DNA of 64,000 nucleotides, taken from the NCBI GenBank assembly GCA_902729315.2, contig LR746268.1, positions 1,915,501-1,979,500 of the forward strand. The letters are read 5' to 3'. Shown one piece after another: positions 40,801 through 50,309 of the stretch. The notes under the pieces were generated by a model that had not been told where the DNA came from, did not search any database, and saw nothing but the letters and a program-made list of their open reading frames with translations. Each line of letters opens with the position of its first letter. Positions within the stretch are counted from its first letter, which is position 1. This DNA comes from Spirodela intermedia. Its lineage: Eukaryota; Streptophyta; Magnoliopsida; Alismatales; Araceae. Made by a program: the position numbers and the translations under genes.

Positions 40801-42915
40801 CGTCTGTTAAAACCATGTTTTCAGCTGGAAACTCGGGAAATTAAAAGATAAATCATACGCTGCACGACCCACCTAAGTAATAAAACAACTCAAATGGCCC
40901 AGATGAGCAACCTGCAGCACAGGAATCTGGCCCACCTTGGTACTTTTAGGTCTACCTTGGAGACATCCTATTTAATCAATTTCTGGTGCTTTATTAGTGC
41001 CATGAAATGGTAGTTTCTAAAATTTAATGTTTATACTCACCAATAATTTGTCTAGACATTAGATTACTAACCACTGGAGCTTACCTTGGGAGCATTTAAG
41101 CTCCTGTACATTGCAGAACTAGAAAGTACCCTGGCACATAATGCATGAATTTCAACGTCAACTACAAGGTCATTCTGCCACCCACCCATGAGTTACCGGC
41201 AAAAAAAAAATACAATATCAATACGGTATTCAAGTGAATAGCTCGAAAATTCAATAGCTTTATTTGATTCTTCTACCTTTGCTCTCATAACCCCCAGTAT
41301 TTGTTTTGTGAAGGAAATGCAACAGTAGTGGAAAGGACTATCTCAGAGTAGTAGCAAACAAATGAAGTTACAAGTATTTTTATTTCTGCCAGTACTCTCA
41401 TAACCCCCAGTATTTGTTTTGCTGAAGTTACAAGTACCTTTGCTCTCATAACCCCCAGTATCATCTGCTGCCAAAGTTTGCAACACTTTCATTAGCCTGG
41501 GCCCTCTAAAGCCAATAGTATGAGAGCAAACTAGTCACTGGACTTCAGCAACCTTTCCAAATGTAGTTAATGCTAACTACAGTAGCCACTGGAGACATAA
41601 TAAATAGCCTCAAACCAATGCAGAACATTGGAAATTATGGCTGCAATACGTATGGTTACAAATCCTTCTACAGTATTTGAATTCTTGTCATTAACTGAGC
41701 TATCTACGAAAAGTGTTTGTGATTTTCAATTAAAAAGTTGTCACGTGGGGATTTAATGTAATACCCTAGTCTTCAACTTCAATTCCTAGGAAAGTTGTAT
41801 TATTCGATGTCTATAGGACGTCCACACCATTAATATTTAAGTTTCCTTATGCATCTGAGAACACAGATGTTATGCTATTTTATGCATTCCCTGACATAAA
41901 TGTGAGAATAAAACAAACTCAATCAGTTCATGTTATGCTAATGTAGCATTTTCGAATGTCAAAACACGACAGAATTGCATCTTTGAGCATTCTATGGTAC
42001 ACATGAGGCGTCTGATGCATAATAATCAGTGATTAGTTGGGTGACCAATTGCGTACCCCTGATCGAGGGGCAAAAGGGAAAAGAGAAGAAGAAGAAGAGG
42101 AAAAGCCTAAGAAAGGGATAAAATCAATCCATTCACTAACAGCAAGTCACATTGAACAAACTAGAACAAAAATTCAGTCAATTCTTCAACATCTCTTATT
42201 CATCCTTTCATAGCAGAATTGTATTTCAGGAGCAAGAGTCATTTAGAGTTTCGTCCTTGAAATTTCTACCATCGTTTTATAGTTTGCACATCTCCCATTT
42301 CAGTTACAGGCTCTCTGATTCTTTGCTGAATTGAGAAAAGAATTGTTTTACCCTATTCTCTTTAGTTTTCAGTATTGTTCTGAGTGCCTTCGTTTTTGTG
42401 TAATTTATATGAACAATATATTCAAGTAATTCAATGCCCTCAAGCTTGAGCTTTGTTTTGCAGCACTCGTGTGCAAGAAACCACCAAAAACATCAGGTTC
42501 CTAAGTAATTCCGGCAAATCACGATTCCAAATACTCTCCTTGCAATAATCATGGAAAGCATTATGCAGGACACAGAGGCAACCTATGACCGTTTCCACAT
42601 CGAGACGGCACAATAGGTCAAAAAATGTACAAATATTCAAGTGAGAGTCGCATCTCGAAAGACTTCCCAAAACCGACGAGCATTGCGTGGAAATATTCGA
42701 AGGATTGCGCGCATGATCCAGAATATCGAAAGACTTCCCAAAACCAACTGTGCTACCATTCTTTTTCTTCAAAAAATTGCGTCATCATCAAAATCGGTGG
42801 TCGGTTGACAGGTAGTTCACGCAGAAGAGAACGGCAGATAGATGATCCAGACCTGATCGATCATGTTCTTGAATGAGGATATCTGGCGAAGGATGGCCCC
42901 GGAATCTTCGTCCAT
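34835..42915 (-). CDS. Coiled-coil protein of unknown function, 204 aa, five exons
   Basis: Exons on the minus strand are 42915-42853, 39848-39686, 36600-36507, 36053-35854 and 34929-34835 (stop TGA). They join in phase to 204 aa starting MDEDSGAILRQISSF. The product is almost wholly helical: VNEEIEANIQTTRHIESEI, NSLESTEEELNAMNSYIEN, then LHELLSKKDALDNERQSL and VLTDIDDLKNLICNLI at the C-terminus. The heptad-like spacing of Leu/Ile, lack of long proline-rich parts, and absence of signal peptide or membrane segment fit a coiled-coil scaffold. I do not recognise a named family; a kinetochore, microtubule or tethering role is possible but unsupported. Exon 1 ends at a weak GTCTGG donor. A possible extra 90 nt in-frame exon lies at 41085-41174 in intron 1. 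Confidence 0.75.
37300..37460. repeat. Diverged short repeats with a GTGGATTCAAG-type phrase
   Basis: Units containing variants of GTGGATTCAAG, TGTGGATGCAAGG, TGCGAACTCAATG and TGTGTGTTCAAGG recur every 50-60 nt. A similar phrase (TGTGGATTCAAGGG) occurs near 46600, in the spacer left of the GDSL gene, suggesting a dispersed family. Confidence 0.5.
37614..37885. repeat. Direct duplication, two ~130 bp copies, in coiled-coil gene intron 2
   Basis: Copy 1 (37614-37740) and copy 2 (37748-37885) share GTTTGAAAACAAG, then CGATATCAATTAACA, then CATTTT-flanked phrases, and end with a CAAAAATCAAGAGTGGTA stretch followed by AGAGAAC. The copies have drifted and differ by several small indels, so this is an old tandem duplication. 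Confidence 0.85.
38140..38345 (+). repeat. Dispersed repeat, second copy of the 19370-19630 segment
   Basis: Shared phrases in the same order: TTAGATCTGGC, a TAAATC(T/C)C block, CCTAAAAG, GCGGTTG/ACGGTTG, then a run of ATCTTAA/ACCTTAA and AAAATCAG. Same orientation in both places. No coding potential; probably fragments of one transposable element family. Confidence 0.6.
38535..38559. repeat. GA microsatellite
   Basis: Uninterrupted AG dinucleotides, inside intron 2 of the minus-strand coiled-coil gene. Confidence 0.95.
41085..41174 (-). other. Candidate 90 nt cassette exon in the coiled-coil gene
   Basis: On the minus strand this segment is bounded by TGGCAG before and GTAAGC after, is open throughout, and is exactly 30 codons. 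The flanking exons meet in phase 0, so inclusion keeps the frame and would add a segment containing VVDVEIHALCARVLSSSAM. A poly-T run lies about 30 nt upstream of the acceptor. It may be a real (perhaps alternative) exon or a chance open segment. Confidence 0.4.
41277..41461. repeat. Small direct repeats in intron 1 of the coiled-coil gene
   Basis: CTCTCATAACCCCCAGTAT occurs three times (about 41282, 41395, 41442), twice followed by TTGTTTTG, and GAAGTTACAAGTA occurs twice (about 41364, 41423). The pattern suggests a local duplication of a unit of about 50-60 bp plus an older copy. Confidence 0.85.
42654..42747. repeat. Two copies of a 21-24 bp phrase near the coiled-coil gene start
   Basis: TCGAAAGACTTCCCAAAACC occurs at 42654 and again at 42726, 72 nt apart, just inside intron 1 downstream of exon 1. 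The intervening sequence is not repeated. Confidence 0.85.
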
Positions 42916-45900
42916 CCCTCTTCAGTCCTGTTCTCTACAGATGATGTCTAGCCTTCCCTACGACGCCACTTCAACAGGAGCGCTTCCCTCAACCGAAGAC
43001 CGTAGATGACACCGGCAGCCGCTGGACTGTACCGCATCATAAGCTTAGTTACGCATTCGACCAGCGGACGAGAATCAACATTTATAGCTCAAAAGGCAAC
43101 ACGACATTTTTGCCGAGAAAAACTTCGTCTGAATCGTTCTATATAGGAACAGGCTTGCCGAATCCTACTTAGATCAAGATCATGCACAATCAATCAGATA
43201 ATTTTCAACGTAGTTGGAAGAACATTACAATTTCTTGGTCGCTTATTTTGAAAACATGAGAAAATATAATAAAACAATAATTTAGTATACCGTATATAGA
43301 GAGACAGGGAGACAGAGAGAGGGAGCTTCCCACTCTCACCAACTTTCTAAATGGAACTACCCATATGGATGCATCTCTTACACCTCGTGAAAATAGTGCT
43401 TCTAGAGGAAATTTTGTTCTTGAAGATTGGCATGGGAAGAGGTCAAAAGAGGAGATAGATCTTGAATCCATGTGAAGAACACTGGACAAAAAATTAATTA
43501 GCCTGACGGGAGAGAGAGAGGAATGGAAGGAGAGAGAGAGAGAGAGAGAGAGAAGGGTTGTACCACTTAAGGGTAGATATATAGATAAGTAGATAGAGAG
43601 AGGGATAGAGATAGAGAGAAGGGTGGTACCACTTAATTAGCCTGACGGGAGAGAGAGAGGAATGGAAGGAGGGAGAGATATATAGATAGATATATAGATA
43701 GAAGATAGAAGATAGATAGATAGAGAGATAGAGATAGAGGTAGAGGTAGAGGCAGAGAGAGAGACCACATGGGTGCTCTTGGATGAGAGAGAAAATGGGA
43801 AGCAAGGGGTGAGAAGGAAGGGAGGTGTGCATTAAGGGTTTTGGCAAATTAGTTTATGGTAAGATCATATGCAATTAATCCTAGATATATAAAAATTATT
43901 AACTACGCACTACTAAACTATTTATAAAAATATTGGTGTGATTTCATAAACGTCTCTAAAACCCCATCTCTTTTCCTATTTTCAAGAATGGCGTTAACTC
44001 ATAAGTAGGTTCATTTAGTAAGAAGAATTTCTAAAGAAATCACATATCTAAGAGTTTATTCTTACAAAGTTTGCATTTTCACTTGTGTTTAGTCAACCTC
44101 ACTTGATAACAAAATCATCAAAACTATAATGGTATTAAGTCAACTCACTTTAGTAAAAAGAAGTCTTAAGACTTGTACTCACCAAGATACCACATAAAGA
44201 AAGAGAATTGACTCATTTGATATGAAGTATTAATATATGATGAGAACAACCCCTTTCAATGTAGTGACACCTATGGTTTGATCAAATGAGCACTCAACCA
44301 AAATATACTAAGTGTCTATGGCCACACACAGAGACTTGAATTGAGTCACTTGGTAAGAAGTCACACTGTTCACTATGAATGTGATACTTACTCTATAAAG
44401 GAAGTGAATCAACTTGACACAAAAAAGTCTTAACATTTGTAATGACCAAATCAAAATAAAATGGTATAATAGTAATTTTAAATGATAAACTTGTTTGTAG
44501 AGGCTCTATTTTTTTCCAATATTCGATTTTAACTCTTGCCAAAGTCCAATAAGTATTTGAGACTTTTTCTTTTGAAAATTTATATATTTCACTTCTATAT
44601 TGTGAGTCAACTCTCTTGTTGTAATGGGTAATAGTTAAACTTTAGTATTATAAGAAAAATACAGAAAAGCCAAGAGTATGACAATATCATGATCTAGTCA
44701 ATGGGCAATTTGCAAATAGCCATATGAATAATTACTAAAAAGTATTTTATGATTGTTCCAAATATAGAACCAAGGAGAAATATACCTTATGAAAGGATTA
44801 ACCTCCATAAGATCTAGGAAATTTTTTCATACTTTTCAAATTGTAATTTGTCATTAATCTTAAACATTTAAAGTAGTTGCATGATAAAAGAATCTTTTGT
44901 ACTTTTTGGTATATGTGTGAAAATTTTAAAATAGAATTTGGACTTCTAGCATTGTCAATCTAGCATGATTATTTTTGGCTGAGTACTTGTGTTGGCTAGA
45001 GCTGTTTAAGTGTAGACAAGTTAAAGCCTTGATGTTTAGTAAACCATATTAACAAGTGCTAGTGCAATCTAAGGATGTGGCCCCTAAGTAGTGCAAACCT
45101 TTGGTTCTGACTTTTCTTGTTCTAAGTTGACATAGAAAATCATCCCATTTGATTGGTGGCAACAGAGTAGGAAATAATAAATAACTCAAAATGTTGACAA
45201 AAGAACTAATTCACCCTCCCTTTAGTTCTGAAAGTCTATAGTGAATGATTTTTTAATAAAGAGACAAACTACTAATTTGTAAATAGTTTATGAGAAGGTA
45301 AATGATGAGTAATATGATGAGAGGCATCATCAAATCTAGTTGTCGATATCAACTTATCTACATAGCTAACTCTTTTAAGATTTATATATAATTCGAAGAA
45401 ACTCACAATTTCATGTAATCATCAGAAGGAATATGTATAATCAGAAAAAACTCACAATTTTGTCTTGAAAAATAAAAATCAAGGTTGTAGTTCTTGATAA
45501 GATATAAGATATTAGAGTAATTATTGGACTGATTGTGGAGATAATAATATTTTGGCATGCAATATAATAGATTTGCAAGTAATGCAAAAAGTACATGTCT
45601 AGCCCATAAGGCTTAAAAGAGTAATAGTGTAAGAATAAGTTTTGATTAGGTAGCTTGTAATATTGAACTCTTGATTTTGATGGTAACAATTTTAAAAGTA
45701 AAAAAATGTCATACGTAAAAATGTAATGATTTTTAATAATTTAGATATCACATATTTTAATTAAATAGGGAGATTAATATTTCACTCTATGATTTAAAAT
45801 GTTTAATCCATCATATATGCTGTCAAGGTTTAAGTGTGAGTGCATGTATTTGTGGACTTGATTTTAAACCAACAAATTCTCAAGAGCGTTCACATTAACT

Positions 45901-47770
45901 TGTAATTATCGACTTACTATACCTTAAAGAATGTTTTGGATCTATTTAGAGGTTTAAGCATTGCTAGTGATGTCAAAATTCACATGAAATTTTAATTAAT
46001 ATTTATGCTTTTATGTCTCTCTCAAGCATGCAAATATTCATTTGAAAGATATCTAAATAATTAAAATAATCAACAAAACTGCCAAGAAATTCAAAGTTTT
46101 AAATCTTATTTTATCATTTTTAGGATTGATGCATACTTAGTGTAAGTGGATGATAGATAGAAGACAAATAATGATTTTGAGTATTAGTGACTATTAGAGA
46201 GAAATAGAGATCATCCATTATCAACTATTGAGTATGTAATGGGCAAGAGCCATGAAAGTTGGTGGAAGCAAAGATAAATAATTATCGGGGATCCAATCTA
46301 AGAAACTAAAAAGCTTGATTGCTAGATCCATATGATATGATGTAGAAGCAATTCTAAGAAACAAGAAAATGTCATAAATTATGGCACAAAAAAGTGAAAG
46401 AAAAGAGCACACAATTTTGAATACCCAAATCGAATTTATAAGGCCCAAAATACTTGATAGGGTGTTAGTTTTGTATCCTATTAATTTCAGCATATTAAAG
46501 GCCTGCAATGGTAGTAAAATATTTTTTACAATAATAACAATAATAATAATAAATTCAATAGATGTTTCTCTCTACCTATAGATTCAAGGGACGCCCATCT
46601 TTTTTTTGTGGATTCAAGGGTCAACCATATCCAGTCCAGTGGACTCAAATATTGTAGATCACGTTCTTTATGCATTTAAGGAACTAGATGGAATAACACA
46701 ATCACCAAACTGGTCATATGTTGTTGGTGGACTGAGTCTAAATATAGCAACCAGCGCAAGAAAATAATTAAAAGGCCTTTGTTAAATACCTAAATGCACA
46801 CTATTTGTTTGCACTACCTGGATTTCAATGAAAATGGAAGTCAATACCAAAATGATGACAAGATTTTGGCAATAGTCAACCTGAGATGCATTCCGAAAAT
46901 AAAACTTTTACACGCTAAATTTCTACAGAAAGTCTAACGTTCTAATGAAGTAACAAAAGTAGGCTAATCTGTTATTCGCTTCCAATCAATATCATGTCAA
47001 GACTATAACCTAGGGAATCTATTCATCTGGCAGCCTAGTCCAATGAACTTTTCAGAATTATAGACTCAAACACTGCTGAGAAGAAGATCTTATTTCATCT
47101 AACTCCATATATACAGACTACTGCAAGACCAGCATTGCACGGAGAAATATGTGGAACAAAAGCTTAAGCGTTTACTTCGAGTTGTTTCTTGATATTTTTT
47201 CGATTGCACGCGTCTGCTCCAATTACCTTGAAATATATCCACCACAAACATTACTGGTGCATATTTTTTCAACAGAAATATGTCACGTGCTTGATTTTCG
47301 GTGCATATTTTTCTATTAAAGCTTGCGTTTCTGAGTGAGTTATAATCTTGTGAATTCCCTACTGAGGCGGAGTTAAGCACAACTCCCTTCAGTTTTCTTC
47401 TTCTTGAGTTGCATGATAAGAAGGAAATGAGATTGGCTTCTCCCAGATTAGGTGGACCTCCAACGTTCCCTCTACACTGGCCAACCCTTCTACGCTACCC
47501 CGACCCCCACCCCTGGGCTTGAGTCCACATAACTGTGATGTGGTTTCTCCCGTGACTCCCAGACTTGCACTCTCTCGAGCAGTTGTAGAAAAGGAGTGAG
47601 AGAGTGAGAACGGAAGGTGGGTGATCCGGACAAAGAGGGATTACTCAGCGACAGCAAGCTCGTAGGACCTCCCAGAGGGGAACCGACGGAAGCACAGCTT
47701 CATTTATACGGGTGAAGAGCAGGTGAGGAGAGCGGGAAGAGAAGAGGACGAACAGAGGGAGGAGGGAGGG
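42916..47770. other. Long spacer between divergent coiled-coil and GDSL genes
   Basis: A 4.9 kb stretch with no supported gene. The left end is rich in GA and GATA simple repeats (43300-43770). From 43.9 to about 47.4 kb it is strongly AT-rich, with recurring phrases such as GTCAACTCACTT and GAATTGACTCATTT near 44.1-44.4 kb that resemble phrases near 51.8 kb, so probably transposon-derived. The right end must hold the GDSL promoter. Open frames at 46221-46508 and 47099-47380 (minus) match nothing I recognise. Confidence 0.55.
43494..43775. repeat. GA/GATA-rich region with a duplicated ~50 bp block
   Basis: TTAATTAGCCTGACGGGAG followed by a GA run and GGAATGGAAGG occurs at 43494 and again at 43633. 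GTACCACTTAA also recurs (about 43559 and 43626). Between and after lie GATA/TAGA runs. This looks like slippage plus a duplication of about 140 bp. Confidence 0.85.
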
Positions 47771-50309
47771 ATGGCTTTGTGCCCCGGCAGAATATGGGAA
47801 AGGAGGCAAAAACGGAGCTCCGTAGCAGAGTTCCTGGCGATGGCAGCTTCGCTGCTGGTAGCTGTGGCATCAATGGTGAATGGGCAAGCTCTGGTGCCGG
47901 CGTTGGTCGTCTTCGGGGACTCGGCGGTAGACGTGGGGAACAACAACCACATCCTCACTCTTGTCAAGTCCAATTTCCCCCCTTACGGACGCGACTTCCC
48001 CCGCCGTATCCCCACCGGGCGCTTCTGCAACGGCAAGCTCGCCGTGGACTTCACCGGTGAGACGCTAGGCTTCTGCAACGTCACTCCCTTCTCGACCACA
48101 TTCCATCTCTTTCTCTCTCTACCCTATTGCAGATACATTATCTATGAATCATTCCCGTCCAGCTGAGACGCTAGGATTCGAGGTCTACCCACCTGCCTAC
48201 CTGGGGGAAAACGCCAGAGGAAAGAACCTCCTGATTGGAGCAAACTTCGCCTCCGCCTCGTCCGGGTACCTTGAGAGCACCGCACTTCTCTACGTACGTT
48301 TTCGTCATTTACTCTCTGCTTTCTCACTGGCGTGGCCATCTTCCTCCCTGCCTTCATCTTCTTCTCTGCTCTAAACTAATTACACAAGTACGTACGCCTT
48401 CATTCCCCCACCTTGTCAGTATGCGATTGATGAATATAGTCTACAGTATATTCCCCGCAGCAGAAACCCCGCTGTTGCAATGGCCCACTCGCGGCAGGCT
48501 TCATGTGGTCAGCCTCTACTGGTTCATCTCGCTTCTTCCATCATTTACTGCCAATCGACGGTGACATAGGAGCCGAAAGTAACAGGCAAGGAGCAGTCAC
48601 GCCGCACTGACTCTAAATCTACGAGACGATTATTCATAAACGAACGAATCGGATGATCAGTCTCCGTTTACTCACTGTTCAGTCAGGTTTTTAGAAAGTA
48701 TATGGTTCTTGAGTCACCGTTTCACTGACCGGAGTATCGTTGTCTGTCTTAGATTTCCGACCTACCATGGCAACCCGTGACGCGGGACAATGTTTGGCTA
48801 CTTTCTGACCTCCTGAGATGAGAGACAAAGTGGGCCTCCCTGCTGGGGGCCCCGCGGTTATTTCATTCGTAAACACCACCGTGGAGTATAGTTTCTACTT
48901 GTGAGCAGTACATTCAGACGTCTACTTCCTTTCTCGGCAGCAAGGAACAACTAGCACCGCTTCATTTTCTTGTATACTAAATAAGTCGTAGAAGAGAATC
49001 CATTATATTTTCCTTTGTCGAATCATATAGAAGATAAGGGGGATAACTGTCAGGGAGAATGTTCGTTATCTTGTGGAAAGAGTTAGTAGTTCTACACTAG
49101 TACGTCGTATTACCTAATTTTTCAGATGTTAGAGTGCAAAACAACGCCACAAATACGCAGTGAATTGCACGGAGATGTTCTTCTTCACTGATGTGAGAAA
49201 GATTGAATTTATGTTGTTGACTGTATGGCTTTGCTTGCAGCATACGGTCTCCCTGAATCAGCAGTTGTCATACTACAAGGAATACCAGCAGAAGGTGAGG
49301 AGGATAACCAGGAACAAGACCAGATCCGACGCTATTTTCTCAGAGGGCATCCACCTATTGAGCACTGGCAGCAGCGACTTCCTCCAGAACTATTACATCA
49401 ATCCCCTTTACAAAGTTCTTCACACACCCGCTCAGTTTGCCGACTCCCTCGTCGATTCCTTCACCTCCTTCGTTCAGGTTCTCTCTTCTCCCTTTGTCCA
49501 CTCCCAAATATCGTCAAACGTGCAAGTCTCTCCTCTTTTCTCCCCTTGAAGAAAAACCGTTTCAATATATTTTGTTGGTCGTCGTCCATTAGTTTTGTGT
49601 TAGATTTCCCTTTCAGTTTGCTCCGATTCTTCAACAGGAACTCCACAGTTTGGGAGCGCGGAGAATCGGGGTCGCCTCGCTTCCACCCTTGGGTTGCCTT
49701 CCGGCTTCCATCACGCTGTATGCTCCCAGCGGAAGCAGCGACTGCGTGGAACGCTTCAATCACGACGCCATCCTCTTCAACAAGAAGCTGGAAACGGCCG
49801 CCAGGACACTGAGGAGGAAGCTTTCTGGACTTAAGCTTGTGGTCTTCGACATCTACAAGCCTGTATTGGACCTCATCAGAAACCCTTCCGGAAATGGTAC
49901 GTGAGTCCACGACGTAAAGGGATTCATTTCATGTTTTCCCGCTGTCTTGGAAATCTATAAAAAGATCATCTAAGCAAGAGGGACGAAAGGAGAGAAACCC
50001 TTCTATTTTTACGGAAGATAGATGGTCTTCCCGTGTTTGTGAGTGGAAGAAACCGTGAACAAGCACGGGATAAGGAGGAGAACTGATCATCGACGTGCGG
50101 TGTTGTTTTCTGCAGGGTTTTACGAGTCAAGGAGAGGATGCTGTGGGACAGGCACCGTAGAGACATCCCTTCTCTGCAACTCCAGGTCTCCTGGGACGTG
50201 CAGGAATGCCACAGGCTACGTATTCTGGGACAGCGTTCACCCCTCCGAGGCCACCAACAGGGTCCTGGCCGACGCCCTCATAACGCAGGGAATCGACCTC
50301 ATCACTTAA
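47771..50309 (+). CDS. GDSL esterase/lipase (SGNH hydrolase, APG-like), secreted
   Basis: Five exons (47771-48056, 48163-48293, 49241-49477, 49638-49896, 50116-50309) join in phase to 368 aa, usual for the family. A hydrophobic segment ([17 protein letters not shown]) ends just before [13 protein letters not shown], giving a signal peptide; starting at the internal Met24 (47840) would make it more typical. Block I is [11 protein letters not shown] with nucleophile Ser51. Block II is [10 protein letters not shown] (Gly121). Block III is [10 protein letters not shown] (182-191), with Ser in place of the Asn of GxND, as in the APG-like branch. Block V is DSVHP, with Asp343 and His346 of the catalytic triad. 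The likely role is hydrolysis of ester bonds in lipids or cell-wall/cutin substrates outside the cell; the substrate cannot be told from sequence. Intron 1 begins with a partial copy of exon 2. Confidence 0.95.
48057..48179 (+). repeat. Partial exon 2 copy at the start of GDSL intron 1
   Basis: TGAGACGCTAGGCTTC at 48058-48073 (first bases of intron 1) and TGAGACGCTAGGATTC at 48164-48179 (first bases of exon 2) differ at one position. The intronic copy supplies the GTGAGA donor. Confidence 0.85.

Noticed and set aside
43494-43847. 117-codon minus-strand frame rich in Leu/Tyr/Ser
   Set aside because: It is a translation of GA/GATA microsatellite DNA.
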